64,000 nucleotides of DNA. Source: an uncultured Bacteroidales bacterium (lineage in GTDB: Bacteria > Bacteroidota > Bacteroidia > Bacteroidales > UBA932). The DNA is taken from contig CANRID010000002.1 in assembly GCA_947630665.1 (NCBI GenBank), positions 1 through 64,000 on the forward strand. Direction: 5' to 3'. The notes under the pieces are model-generated. The model did no database searches and was not told the origin of the DNA. It saw nothing but the letters and a program-made list of their open reading frames with translations. The position numbers were made by a program, and so were the translations under genes. Shown here in pieces: positions 1 through 10,004 of the stretch; within the stretch, counting starts at the first letter, position 1; each line of letters begins with the position of its first letter.

Positions 1-179
1 GCAAATGGACAATTCGTCCTGTCGCATTGCAATTTAAATCAATCCTTTACAAAAATGTCTTCACTCTTACAAAGAGACAACACAACGCAGCGGCTCCCAA
101 ATTCCCTTATTTGCATTATCTATCATCGAATTTTTCCAACACTGTCAGACAAATCCGTGTCGTGTATTCCGATATATTA

Positions 180-1313
180 TTATTTCACAAAATACTCGGT
201 TTTCAACCAATAGGCATAAATCGGATCCTGGAACGAGATCTTACCACCGTTGTTGTCTAATATGTCATTCTTGATAAGCGCTGCCTTTGAACGGGCTATT
301 GACGTCGTTGAAGAAATTTGATAGCGATGCATTACCTCTGTTGAGCTAATGGCCTTTTCACCGGCGATAAGGGCTTTGAGATAGTTCAGTTGCTGTGTAG
401 ATAGCGTCTCTGTAATCGTTACAAACAACAGGCTTAACTGTTCCACCAATGTCGTGTGAGCCTCACGCACAATCTCAACGGTACAGAGATCCTTCGTTCT
501 GAGCCATGACAGTTGTGCCAGCTGTTGTGCATAGTATGGATGGTTATCTACGAGTTCTACAATCAAGAGACTTGCTTTATCGCTGATGCTTTTGCCGGTA
601 TCGGCGAAACGACTCTTGAAAAACTCCACGAGGCAAGGAGTCTCAATCTTATTGAGAAACATCAGATTGCCGAATTTGTAGAAAGGTTTGGAGGAATCGG
701 TAAACACATCCATCATCATGTGGCGCTTGCTGCCATAGAGGCAATAGGCGACACTCTGGTGCAGCTGCCAATGCGAACGCAATTTTTTCTGAAAATAGTC
801 GGGATCGGTAAATTCCGCAATATTCTGGAACTCGTCTATGCAAATAACGATTCTCAGATTTTTCTTCTTGGCAATTTTTTCGGCAAGGTCGAGTACTTCA
901 TCGGGGTTACGCTTTACCTCTTCCCAATCGAAGTCGATTGAAACCTCATTGGTGGGGTCTGTACCGATTGAAATCTTGGGGATAAGGTGCGTAAAGAAAC
1001 TCTTTGCACTTTCGATTGCCTCCTCCCATTTTGTGGAAGTGGCAGCAATCACCTTTTGGGCGAGCAACGAATAGAAATGTTCCTCGTTACGCACATTGAA
1101 AAGGTCGATATGACAGATCCGAAGATTGCTATCCTGGGCCATCGCTAATTTTGCGGCCTTATTTACAAGCGAACTTTTTCCCCAGCGACGAGGAGAGATA
1201 ATAATCGTATTGATTAATGCCGTAAAGTGCTGGACCAAATCGGCGGTTTCCTTCTCACGGTCGGTGAAATTTTTCTCGGTAGCAATCTTTCCAAATATAA
1301 AAGGAGTTTCCAT
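180..1313 (-). CDS. AAA/archaeal-type ATPase (ATP-binding protein)
   Basis: Protein METPFIFGKIATEKNFTDREKE... with Walker A-like SPRRWGKSSLV and Walker B-like RIVICIDEFQ; ORF track start extended, ATG at 1313 preferred. Confidence 0.8.
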   Translation of the reverse strand: METPFIFGKIATEKNFTDREKETADLVQHFTALINTIIISPRRWGKSSLVNKAAKLAMAQDSNLRICHIDLFNVRNEEHFYSLLAQKVIAATSTKWEEAIESAKSFFTHLIPKISIGTDPTNEVSIDFDWEEVKRNPDEVLDLAEKIAKKKNLRIVICIDEFQNIAEFTDPDYFQKKLRSHWQLHQSVAYCLYGSKRHMMMDVFTDSSKPFYKFGNLMFLNKIETPCLVEFFKSRFADTGKSISDKASLLIVELVDNHPYYAQQLAQLSWLRTKDLCTVEIVREAHTTLVEQLSLLFVTITETLSTQQLNYLKALIAGEKAISSTEVMHRYQISSTTSIARSKAALIKNDILDNNGGKISFQDPIYAYWLKTEYFVK

Positions 1314-1539
1314 AATGCCCAATTGTTGATTTCCAATGCAAATATAGTACATAAAATGTAATTACATAAATTGTTGTTACAAAAAGTGTATATACATTTA
1401 ATGAAATTCCATATCTTTTGCCGGTGGCAGTAAACCCTCGGACCTTCTTTTTTGTTCTTTTTATACAAGATCAAGATGTCGCAGTGTTTATTGGACAACT
1501 GTATTTAAAGTAGTTTATCAATTAAAAAGGAGGCAAAAC

Positions 1540-1965
1540 ATGTTACCGTCAAAGAAAAGCCAGAACTGGTTACCCGGTATTTTCAATGATTTTATGGGCA
1601 GCGACTGGATTGAAAAAATGAATTCTTCCACTCCTATAAATATTATGGAAACAGATACCGATTATAAAGTGGAGATAGCTGCTCCGGGGCTGACCAAAGA
1701 GGATTTCAGCGTGAAAGTGACCAACGATAATCTGATGGTCGTTACCGTGGAACAACACTCCCGGAGTGAGGAAAAGGATAAAAAAGGCCGTTATTTGAGA
1801 AGGGAATTCTCTTATTCTCAATTCCAGCAGAATTTGATTTTGCCCGATAATGCGGATAAGGAAAAGATTCAGGCGAGGATGAGTAACGGTGTGTTGGATA
1901 TAGACATACCAAAGAAGACTCCGGACAAAGTGGAACCTGCCGTTACGGACATTGAGGTTCAATAA
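1540..1965 (+). CDS. Hsp20/alpha-crystallin family small heat shock protein
   Basis: 141 aa; YKVEIAAPGLTKEDFSVKVTNDNLMV...YSQFQQNLILPDNADKEKIQARMSNGVLDIDIPK is a typical alpha-crystallin domain. Confidence 0.93.
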   Translation: MLPSKKSQNWLPGIFNDFMGSDWIEKMNSSTPINIMETDTDYKVEIAAPGLTKEDFSVKVTNDNLMVVTVEQHSRSEEKDKKGRYLRREFSYSQFQQNLILPDNADKEKIQARMSNGVLDIDIPKKTPDKVEPAVTDIEVQ

Positions 1966-1987
1966 GGGATCGTATATATATAACGGA

Positions 1988-2027
1988 GGGGATGACTCTA
2001 AATCAAATAAGAGCCGTCCCCTTTTTT
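1988..2027 (+). terminator. Intrinsic terminator downstream of hsp20
   Basis: Imperfect inverted repeat GGGGATGACTCT...AGAGCCGTCCCC followed by TTTTTT. Confidence 0.65.
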
Positions 2028-5022
2028 ATTTTTCTTCCGGATCTGCGGGAAGAATGATGCCTTTGCCTTCCGTTCCGTCGATATATACGCGGGGAGGAGC
2101 CGGCAGATGTATTTGTCGGAGAAAATGACTTTCGTATTCCGCTTGAAGGGCATCCAAAAAGGATTCATTATAAAATCCGTCGTCCCGGAAAGGATTGATG
2201 GTAAGATATCCTACGCCTAAGGAGGTTATATTCTGGAAAAAATGGGTACCCTGGCTGGGATCTACCTGGAAGTCTTTCAGTCCGCTTTCCACGATGACTT
2301 TCGCTTCGGAGATATCTCCCCAGGTTGTCGGGATGCCGAGCCACGGATCGCTGGAACCCCACCGGCCTGGACCGATCAGGATATAGCTGCGCTTTTCTTC
2401 TCTCATTCTGGCGTTCAGCGTGTGGATTTCCCGCGCGATTTCTTCCGTGCGGGATTTGTCGAAATTGGCGCTTTTGACGTAAATGATGTCCGTAATCCCT
2501 TTTATATTGCCGGGTCCCAGCGCTTTTTCCGCATAAATGATCGCCCGGCTCTTGTCAAGGGAGCCAATATCTATGGTTTCATGTGTTTCGGTAAAATGGG
2601 TGATCGGCCTTACCTGCAATACGTTGAAAATGGCATTCTGGCCGGCGGGCACATCCATGTCCATGGCGAATTCAATTTCTACCGGGCTGCGGAGTTCTTT
2701 CTGGCATATTTCCAGCAAATCGGAAAGAAGCCGTGCCAAAGGAAGTTTCTCGAATTGCAGGATATTGGCGAAGGTGATGATTTTGGGATTGCGGGGTTCG
2801 AATGTATTATGGACAATCCGGTCGCTGTTCATATCGTAGGAGGATGCCACGTACCGTATATTCCGGAACCGGGCGGCTTCCGGTATGGTAAAACGGGCTA
2901 TATTTACGGCATCGTCGAGAGAAGTCTTGAATTTTTCCGGTTCCATGTCGAGCGCATACATTTCATTTTGCGTTTCGCTCATAGCCAGCTTTATCGTAGA
3001 AAGCTGGAGTATGTTCCGGGTATGGCGGGGCGAAAAGCGCAGGCCTCTGCCTCCGTCTACAATCAGTTTTCCCAGACCGAAGGCCATGTTTACGATTCCG
3101 TCTTCCGGTTTTTCATTTCCCAACGGATAGAAATTTATGGAACGGGCTACTCCCGACAGGGTAGGGAAGTAATACCCTCCGTCCTGGGAACCGCAAATAT
3201 CCTGAATGACCACTCCCATTTTTTCTTCTCCCGGCATATTGGAAGTAGTGTGGATATAAGCCCGGCTGGATGCGAAAAAGACGGATGCATACACGCTTTT
3301 GATGGCTTTTTCCAGCAGCCGGTACATTTGGTCCTTATTCTCGGTAACGGGAATCATATAGGTGGAATAAATGCCGGCAAACGGTTGGTAATGGGAATCT
3401 TCCAATTTCGAACTGGAACGCACGGCCAGCGGTTTGTTCGCCTTTTCCAGATAAGAACGCAGATGCAGGCTCAGTTTTTCCGGCAGGCGGGAACTGACGA
3501 ATTCCGATAAAATCTCCTCGTCCGTCGGATTGGAATTGATAACGTATTGCAGTCCGTTTTGCTTGATGAACTGGTCGAAATAATCCGTAGCAATGGCAAT
3601 GGTGCGGGGAATCATGACCTTGATCCCCGGATATTTGGCAAGCATGTCGTATTTCAGGAGCAGGCTGTTCACAAAAGCCAGGCCGCGGGCTTTTCCACCT
3701 AAAGAGCCTTCACCCAGTTTGGCGAACCGGATATATTTATTGTAGGCGGACGGGGTGAACCGGGCCACGATTCCCTGACCGGACATCATCCTGTAATCTT
3801 TGAATTTGCGTATGATGAATTCCCTCATTTGGGCGAAGGTCTCGAAATCTTCTCTTCGGATGTCTTTAAATTCCCGGGCAAGAGAAAACAATCCTCTCGA
3901 ATACAACCATTTGGATATCCTGTTGCGGGAAGTGTGATAGGAAAGGACTTCCTCGGGAATCTCGTTGAGCAGGGTCTGCATGCTTTTGAGATCTTTGGCC
4001 CGACCCAGAATTTCCCCGGTATGCAGATCCCTGAATACGAAATCTCCGAATACGAATTCTTCGCCGATATACTCGCTCAGCTCCATCAGCAGGGTGGGGG
4101 AATATTTGACTATGAACCCGCAGCCGATCTCTCCGGCTTTTTTACGCATGCTTTCCTGGCTGGATTGCAGCAAAACGGGCATATAGGGATTATCCTTTTT
4201 TATCAGACGTGCCAGCTCCAGCCCCGCTTCCAGATTTTCGCTCTCGGACGGATCGTTTTTGTGCATTACGAACCCGATATCGGAAATGATTCCCAGCAGG
4301 TTCTTCTTGTATTTCTGATATAACAGCAAGGCATCTTCATAATTGGTCGCCAACAGGATTTTGGGCCGTCCTCTTTTCCGGAGCTTCTGTTGCTGTTCGT
4401 TCAGGGCCTCCTTCAGGAATTCGGCGCTTTGCTGTAATACGAGTTTGTAAATGGCGGGCAGGTAGGTGGAATAGTACCGCACCGAATCCTCTACCAGCAG
4501 AATGCACTGCACTCCCGCATGAAGGATGTCATTGTCCGCGTTCATTTTATCCTCTATCAGCTTGATGATGGCCAGGATAAGATCCGCGTTCCCGTTCCAG
4601 CTGAAAATATAATCGACGGCCGATTTGTCTGCCTGCTCTATTTGCCGGAAAACTTCTTTTGAGAAATTGGTCAGCAAAACCGTCGGGATATACATATTTT
4701 TCTCCCTGAGGTTTCTCGACAAATCGAAAACATCCATGTCTTTTGTATTGAACATGCTGATAATCAAATCGAAGGATGTTCCTTCTTCTATCAGTTCCTG
4801 CGCCTGGTCCGCCGTATTGACCCAGGTGAAGGAGGGAGGATTGCTGATGTTCAGATCTACATATTCCCGATAGATCTTCATTTCTATCTGTCCGTCTTCC
4901 TCCAATGTATAAGCATCGTAGCTGCTGCATATCATCAGCACTTTCTTGATCCTTTTTTCCATCAGAAGGGTGTAGTCTGTGCGCCTGAAAGCGGAAAGGG
5001 CATCGTGTTCGATAGAATCCAT
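2026..5022 (-). CDS. Receiver-like domain(s) fused to PEP/pyruvate-binding (PPDK N-terminal-like) domain protein
   Basis: 998 aa; N-terminal receiver-like segments (KKVLMICSSYDAYTLEEDG; CILLVEDSVRYYSTYLPAIYK), then LGGKARGLAFVNSLL...PLAVRSSSKLEDSHYQPFAGIYSTYM typical of PEP-synthase/PPDK nucleotide-binding domains. Confidence 0.82.
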   Translation of the reverse strand: MDSIEHDALSAFRRTDYTLLMEKRIKKVLMICSSYDAYTLEEDGQIEMKIYREYVDLNISNPPSFTWVNTADQAQELIEEGTSFDLIISMFNTKDMDVFDLSRNLREKNMYIPTVLLTNFSKEVFRQIEQADKSAVDYIFSWNGNADLILAIIKLIEDKMNADNDILHAGVQCILLVEDSVRYYSTYLPAIYKLVLQQSAEFLKEALNEQQQKLRKRGRPKILLATNYEDALLLYQKYKKNLLGIISDIGFVMHKNDPSESENLEAGLELARLIKKDNPYMPVLLQSSQESMRKKAGEIGCGFIVKYSPTLLMELSEYIGEEFVFGDFVFRDLHTGEILGRAKDLKSMQTLLNEIPEEVLSYHTSRNRISKWLYSRGLFSLAREFKDIRREDFETFAQMREFIIRKFKDYRMMSGQGIVARFTPSAYNKYIRFAKLGEGSLGGKARGLAFVNSLLLKYDMLAKYPGIKVMIPRTIAIATDYFDQFIKQNGLQYVINSNPTDEEILSEFVSSRLPEKLSLHLRSYLEKANKPLAVRSSSKLEDSHYQPFAGIYSTYMIPVTENKDQMYRLLEKAIKSVYASVFFASSRAYIHTTSNMPGEEKMGVVIQDICGSQDGGYYFPTLSGVARSINFYPLGNEKPEDGIVNMAFGLGKLIVDGGRGLRFSPRHTRNILQLSTIKLAMSETQNEMYALDMEPEKFKTSLDDAVNIARFTIPEAARFRNIRYVASSYDMNSDRIVHNTFEPRNPKIITFANILQFEKLPLARLLSDLLEICQKELRSPVEIEFAMDMDVPAGQNAIFNVLQVRPITHFTETHETIDIGSLDKSRAIIYAEKALGPGNIKGITDIIYVKSANFDKSRTEEIAREIHTLNARMREEKRSYILIGPGRWGSSDPWLGIPTTWGDISEAKVIVESGLKDFQVDPSQGTHFFQNITSLGVGYLTINPFRDDGFYNESFLDALQAEYESHFLRQIHLPAPPRVYIDGTEGKGIILPADPEEK

Positions 5023-5185
5023 AATGAACCGGATATTTGAAATCGATTGCGTACATTTGCAATCGGGTCTGCAAAGTAATAAAAAAAACGGAATCCGGGA
5101 TGCGTTTTTTCTCGTTCAGGAAACTTTTTTAAGTACTTTTGCAGCGGATTCCCGCAGATGTGCGGGAGAGTTAAATTCACAGATT

Positions 5186-6547
5186 ATGACCATAGGTATT
5201 CCTACAGAACTCGGGACTGAGAAAATTTCCAGACTTTTAAGACAATACGCGATTCCGGCCATCATCGCCATGACCGCATCCTCTCTTTATAATATGGTAG
5301 ATAGTATTTTTATCGGCCAGGGGGTCGGAAAATACGCCATTGCGGGGCTGGCTCTGACTTTTCCGCTGATGAACTTAGGGGCGGCTTTCGGCTCGTTGGT
5401 AGGGGTGGGGGCTTCCACTATGATATCCGTGTTGCTGGGACAGAAAAATTACGAGGTGGCCGGAAAGGTATTGGGAAATGTGGTGGTGCTGAACCTGATC
5501 GTGGGGATCATTTATATGGTTCTGGTACTCACTTTTTTAGATCCTATTTTATATTTTTTCGGAGCCAGCGGACAAACCATCGGGTACGCCCGCGATTATA
5601 TGCAGATCATTCTGATAGGGAACATAGTAACGCACATGTACTTCGGACTGAATGCGGTTCTGCGGGCTTCGGGCTTTCCTAAAAAAGCCATGATCGCCAC
5701 TATTCTCACGGTTATCACCAACTCGATAATGGACCCGTTATTCATTTACGGATTCGGATGGGGGATCCGGGGGGCGGCCATCGCCACCATATTGGCGCAG
5801 ACTATTTCCCTTACCTGGCTCGTCGTCATGTTTTCCAATAAAAACCAGTTGATTCATTTTAAAAAGGGCATTTACAGGCTCAAGGCCCGGATCGTGAAAG
5901 ATTCCTTGGCCATAGGCGCATCGCCGTTTCTGATGAATCTGGCTTCCTGTCTGATTGTTATTCTTATCAATCAGGGTCTTAAAGAACACGGGGGAGACCT
6001 GGCCATCGGAGCTTACGGAATCGTGAACCGGGTGTCTTTCGTGTTCGTGATGATCGTAATGGGACTTAATCAGGGAATGCAGCCGATCGCGGGATATAAT
6101 TTCGGCGCCCAGAAATACGACCGGCTCAGTAAAGTGCTGCTCCAGACCATCGGCTGGGCGACTTTGGTAACCGTTACCGGATTTATCATATCGCAGGTCA
6201 TTCCCCGCCGGATCGTAATGATTTTTGCTACGGATGAAGAATTGATCGCTCATGCCGTAAGGGGCATGAAAATAGTATTCCTTTTCTTCCCGATTATCGG
6301 TTTCCAAATGGTTACGTCCAACTTTTTCCAGAGCGTGGGAATGGCCGGCAAATCCATTTTCCTCTCTCTGTCCCGACAGCTTATCATTCTGCTTCCCTGC
6401 CTGATCATTCTGCCGCAATTCTACCAGGTTCGGGGAGTGTGGATGAGTATTCCCATAGCCGATCTGCTTTCGAGCATCATTTCGGGATTCATGCTATATT
6501 ATCAGATAAACAAATTTAAAAAATACGATCATGCAGCGCAACGATAA
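5186..6547 (+). CDS. MATE family efflux transporter
   Basis: MTIGIPTELGTEKISRLLRQYAIPAIIAMTASSLYNMVDSIFIGQGVG... characteristic MATE N-terminus; multiple TM segments; start refined to ATG 5186. Confidence 0.93.
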   Translation: MTIGIPTELGTEKISRLLRQYAIPAIIAMTASSLYNMVDSIFIGQGVGKYAIAGLALTFPLMNLGAAFGSLVGVGASTMISVLLGQKNYEVAGKVLGNVVVLNLIVGIIYMVLVLTFLDPILYFFGASGQTIGYARDYMQIILIGNIVTHMYFGLNAVLRASGFPKKAMIATILTVITNSIMDPLFIYGFGWGIRGAAIATILAQTISLTWLVVMFSNKNQLIHFKKGIYRLKARIVKDSLAIGASPFLMNLASCLIVILINQGLKEHGGDLAIGAYGIVNRVSFVFVMIVMGLNQGMQPIAGYNFGAQKYDRLSKVLLQTIGWATLVTVTGFIISQVIPRRIVMIFATDEELIAHAVRGMKIVFLFFPIIGFQMVTSNFFQSVGMAGKSIFLSLSRQLIILLPCLIILPQFYQVRGVWMSIPIADLLSSIISGFMLYYQINKFKKYDHAAQR

Positions 6548-7181
6548 ATTTTATATCAATATCGGAAGGCAATTCGGTGCCGGAGGAATGGAAATCGGGA
6601 AACGGCTTTCGCAGATGTTCGGGATTCCGTTTTACGACAAAGAGTTGATTTATCTTGCCTCTACGGAAAGCGGAATCAGCCACGAATTCTTTGAAAATAT
6701 AGATGAAAAACCTGTCCAGCAAATCCGGGGCGGTTTTCTGGGTATGCTTTCCTCTACTTTTTCCGATTATTATCCTTCCTCCACCGTGTTGGATAAATAT
6801 GCTCTTTTCAAAATCCAGAGCGATGTCATCCGACGGGTGGCTAAGGAGACTTCCGCCGTTTTCATCGGCCGTTGTGCAGATTATATTCTCAGGGAGGAAC
6901 CGCGTTGTCTGAACGTATTCATCTGCGCAAATACGCAGGACCGGATCGCGCGTTTGAGGAAAAGCAAACGGTTGAACCGGTGCGAGGATATGTCCGACCG
7001 GGAAATAATGGAACTGCTGGAAAAAGGGGATAAAAGGCGATCTACTTATTATAATTCTTATACCTACAAGGTATGGGGCGCCTCGGGATCGTATCATCTC
7101 TGCCTGGATTCCTCCTGGTTAGGTGTAGATAAATGCGTGGAAATCATAGCTCAACTGGTCCGGGAACGCTTTACATTATAA
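6531..7181 (+). CDS. Cytidylate kinase-like family protein
   Basis: 216 aa; FYINIGRQFGAGGMEIGKRLSQMFGIPFYDKELI resembles the cytidylate kinase-like family; overlaps the MATE stop by 17 bp. Confidence 0.85.
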   Translation: MQRNDKFYINIGRQFGAGGMEIGKRLSQMFGIPFYDKELIYLASTESGISHEFFENIDEKPVQQIRGGFLGMLSSTFSDYYPSSTVLDKYALFKIQSDVIRRVAKETSAVFIGRCADYILREEPRCLNVFICANTQDRIARLRKSKRLNRCEDMSDREIMELLEKGDKRRSTYYNSYTYKVWGASGSYHLCLDSSWLGVDKCVEIIAQLVRERFTL

Positions 7182-8439
7182 AACTGATCAGCATCATGAT
7201 ATTCAGAACGGTAACGGAGACGCCGAAAAAGTATAGCAGCGTCCGGACGGTTTTGGAATTTCTATACCGGCCCATTACCTTTTGCGAGGAAGTCAGGCGG
7301 ACTTGCAGGAATATGGTGAAAGGGAGCTGGATACTCAAGACCACCTGAGAATATATCAGTCCTTCGAAAGGATTGCCGATAACTATAATGATAATATAGG
7401 CCGCCACAAGGGAAATACATATTCCCGCTTTGGTATGGGGATCTTTAACATCGTAAGGTTTCCGGTAGATTCCCGAAAAGATAGACCCTCCCGCCATGCC
7501 GGAGGTGATGGTGGAAGCGATTCCGGCAAACAGGAGCGCTATGGCGAAAATCACCGCCGCTCCGTTTCCCAGCAGCGGACGGAGCATCGAGTCTGCCTGC
7601 TGGAGTTCTTTTACGGGGATCCCGCCCGTAAATAAGGCGGAGGCCGCCAACAGGATCATGGCGCTGTTGATCGCCCAGCCGATAAACATGGAAAAAACGG
7701 TATCTATGTATTCGTAATGGAGTTTGTGCCGCATCTTCTTGTCCGGTTTCCAGTTCCGGCTCTGTATGACTTCCGAATGGAGAAACAGGTTGTGCGGCAT
7801 TACCACGGCCCCCAATACGCTCATGATAACGACCATGGACCCGTCGGGAAAAGAAGGGAGTACCCATGCCCGGGCCGCAGCCGGCCAATCGATGGGAGCG
7901 AGGGTCAGTTCATAAATGAAGGAAAGTCCGATAATGGAAACGAAGGCGATGATCCATTTTTCGATCAAACGGTAGCTGTTTGTAAAGAGCATGACGGTTA
8001 CGAATACAACCACTATAAACGCACCTATCTTTACGGGAATGTCTAAGAGCATTTGCAGAGCGATGGCGCCTCCTATGATTTCGGCTAAGGAAGTGGCGAC
8101 CGACGCCGCTACGGCCGAACCCAATAACAGCCGGGAAGCGGCCGGAGGCAGATAGATGGAAGCGGCTTCCGACAGGCACAGGCCGGTGGTTATCCCCAAG
8201 TGCGCCGCATTATGCTGCAATACGATCAGCATGATAGTGGAGAAAGTTACCATCCACAGAAGGGCGTAGCCGAATTCTCCGCCGGCCGCTAAGTTGGAGG
8301 CCCAGTTGCCGGGATCGATGAATCCTACCGTAACCAACAGACCGGGACCCATATATCTGAGAAGCTCCAGTGCGCGAAACCGGAAAGACGTGCGCCGTCG
8401 GCCGGGAAGTAAAGGAATGCGTTGTAGGGGTGCAGCCAT
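7171..8439 (-). CDS. Nramp family divalent metal transporter
   Basis: 422 aa; YMGPGLLVTVGFIDPGNWASNLAAGGEFGYALLWM and MPHNLFLHSEVIQSR are Nramp signatures. Confidence 0.93.
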   Translation of the reverse strand: MAAPLQRIPLLPGRRRTSFRFRALELLRYMGPGLLVTVGFIDPGNWASNLAAGGEFGYALLWMVTFSTIMLIVLQHNAAHLGITTGLCLSEAASIYLPPAASRLLLGSAVAASVATSLAEIIGGAIALQMLLDIPVKIGAFIVVVFVTVMLFTNSYRLIEKWIIAFVSIIGLSFIYELTLAPIDWPAAARAWVLPSFPDGSMVVIMSVLGAVVMPHNLFLHSEVIQSRNWKPDKKMRHKLHYEYIDTVFSMFIGWAINSAMILLAASALFTGGIPVKELQQADSMLRPLLGNGAAVIFAIALLFAGIASTITSGMAGGSIFSGIYRKPYDVKDPHTKAGICISLVAAYIIIIVIGNPFEGLIYSQVVLSIQLPFTIFLQVRLTSSQKVMGRYRNSKTVRTLLYFFGVSVTVLNIMMLISFIM

Positions 8440-8531
8440 TTAATTATAACGGATGACAAGGCCCCCGGTTCAATTATTCAGACCCGTTGCCGTAAAAATC
8501 CTTGCGGCTTATTTATTTATGGCGACTGGGA

Positions 8532-9968
8532 TTACCAGCATTCGATTTCATCTTCTATTTCGGGCAGCTTGTCTTTGGTGAATACCGGATTTTTAATTCC
8601 CGCCTTAAGCTGGACCCGATAATCTTTAAGCAATTTGAAGGCGTATTTCCCCAGGAATATGATAGCGACCAAATTGCATAAGGCCATCAATCCCATTGTT
8701 ACGTCGGCTAAGTTCCAGGCTAAGTCTAAGGAAACGACAGCGCCTATGAAAACCATGATCCCCACGGCAATCCGGTACAGGAACATCACTTCATTGCTGC
8801 GGGTGATGTAGCGGATGTTGGCTTCTCCGTAGTAATAATTTCCCAGGATGCTGCTGAAAGCGAAGAAGAACAGGGCGACCGCCACGAATACGGTGCCGAT
8901 ATTTCCTATTTCATTATTCAGGGCATGTTGGGTGAGCTGCACTCCGTTAACGGAACCGTCGAGCGGGGCTCCGCTGAAAAGAATGATAAAAGCGGTGCAG
9001 GAACAGATAAGCAGAGTGTCCGTAAAAACTCCCAAGGTCTGGATAAGGCCCTGTTTGACCGGATGGGACACATGGGCGGTGGCAGCGGCGTTCGGTGCAG
9101 ATCCCATCCCGGCTTCATTACTGAACAGCCCCCTTTTGATGCCTTGCATCAGGGCTGCCCCGATGCCTCCTCCGACTGCCTGCCGAAAGCCGAATGCATT
9201 TGATACGATAGTTCCGATAATAGAAGGTAATTCTTTGATATTTATTACGATAATAAATAAAGCCAAAGCAATGTATCCCAAAGCCATAATCGGAACGATC
9301 ACGCTGCTGACCTTGGCGATGCGCTGAATTCCTCCGAATATGACTGCTAAGGTCATTATGCACAGGATAATACCCATCAGAGACGTACTCGTACCGAAAG
9401 CCTGCTGGAATGCCGCGCATAAGGTATTGCTTTGTACCGAATTGAACGCAAAGCCGAAAGTGATCGTAATCAAAACTGCAAATAAGACTCCCATCCATCT
9501 CTTTTTCAATCCTTTTTCCATATAATATGCAGGACCTCCGATGTAGGAATCCTTTCCTTTGATTTTAAATAGTTGGGCGAGCGTAGATTCCACGAATGCG
9601 CTGGCCGAACCGAACAATGCTATGATCCACATCCAGAAAACGGAACCCGGACCGCCTACTGCGATAGCCGTGGCCACCCCCGCCAGATTCCCGGTGCCTA
9701 CCCGGCTCGCCAAGGATACGGCGAACGCCTCGAAAGAAGAAATATGCTTGAGGGCAGAGGCGCTTTTCTTATGTTCGGCTTTCGATTTTCCCGTTACTTT
9801 ATCCGCACTCGTTTCTCCTAACAGCCTTATCATTTGCCCGATCATCCGGAACTGGATGAATCTGCTCTTGAAAGTGAACCAGAGCGCGCATCCCAACAGA
9901 ACGGCTATCAGGATATAGGTCCATAGAATGTCATTGGTAAAGGTAATGATATCGTTTAAGTTTTTCAT
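8532..9968 (-). CDS. Sodium:alanine (AGCS) symporter family protein
   Basis: 478 aa; SRVGTGNLAGVATAIAVGGPGSVFWMW and GLFSNEAGMGSAPNAAATA motifs of the AGCS family. Confidence 0.93.
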   Translation of the reverse strand: MKNLNDIITFTNDILWTYILIAVLLGCALWFTFKSRFIQFRMIGQMIRLLGETSADKVTGKSKAEHKKSASALKHISSFEAFAVSLASRVGTGNLAGVATAIAVGGPGSVFWMWIIALFGSASAFVESTLAQLFKIKGKDSYIGGPAYYMEKGLKKRWMGVLFAVLITITFGFAFNSVQSNTLCAAFQQAFGTSTSLMGIILCIMTLAVIFGGIQRIAKVSSVIVPIMALGYIALALFIIVINIKELPSIIGTIVSNAFGFRQAVGGGIGAALMQGIKRGLFSNEAGMGSAPNAAATAHVSHPVKQGLIQTLGVFTDTLLICSCTAFIILFSGAPLDGSVNGVQLTQHALNNEIGNIGTVFVAVALFFFAFSSILGNYYYGEANIRYITRSNEVMFLYRIAVGIMVFIGAVVSLDLAWNLADVTMGLMALCNLVAIIFLGKYAFKLLKDYRVQLKAGIKNPVFTKDKLPEIEDEIECW

Positions 9969-10004
9969 CAGGCTGTCAATTTTATATGTTTAAAGATCAA
10001 TGTT

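Noticed and set aside
27-260. 77-aa plus-strand ORF at left edge
   Set aside because: No recognisable motif, overlaps the 3' end of the ATPase gene antisense; likely chance ORF.
2242-3510. 422-aa plus-strand ORF antisense to the receiver/PPDK-like gene
   Set aside because: Shadow ORF opposite a strongly supported coding gene; its translation shows no recognisable family motifs.
4979-5185. N-terminal extension of the MATE ORF to 4979
   Set aside because: Overlaps the start of the divergent gene and lacks MATE similarity; conserved N-terminus begins at ATG 5186.
7171-7181. 11-bp convergent overlap between cytidylate kinase-like and Nramp genes (also 24094-24101 between HerA-like and SulP)
   Set aside because: Short convergent overlaps are common in compact genomes; no evidence of regulatory function.
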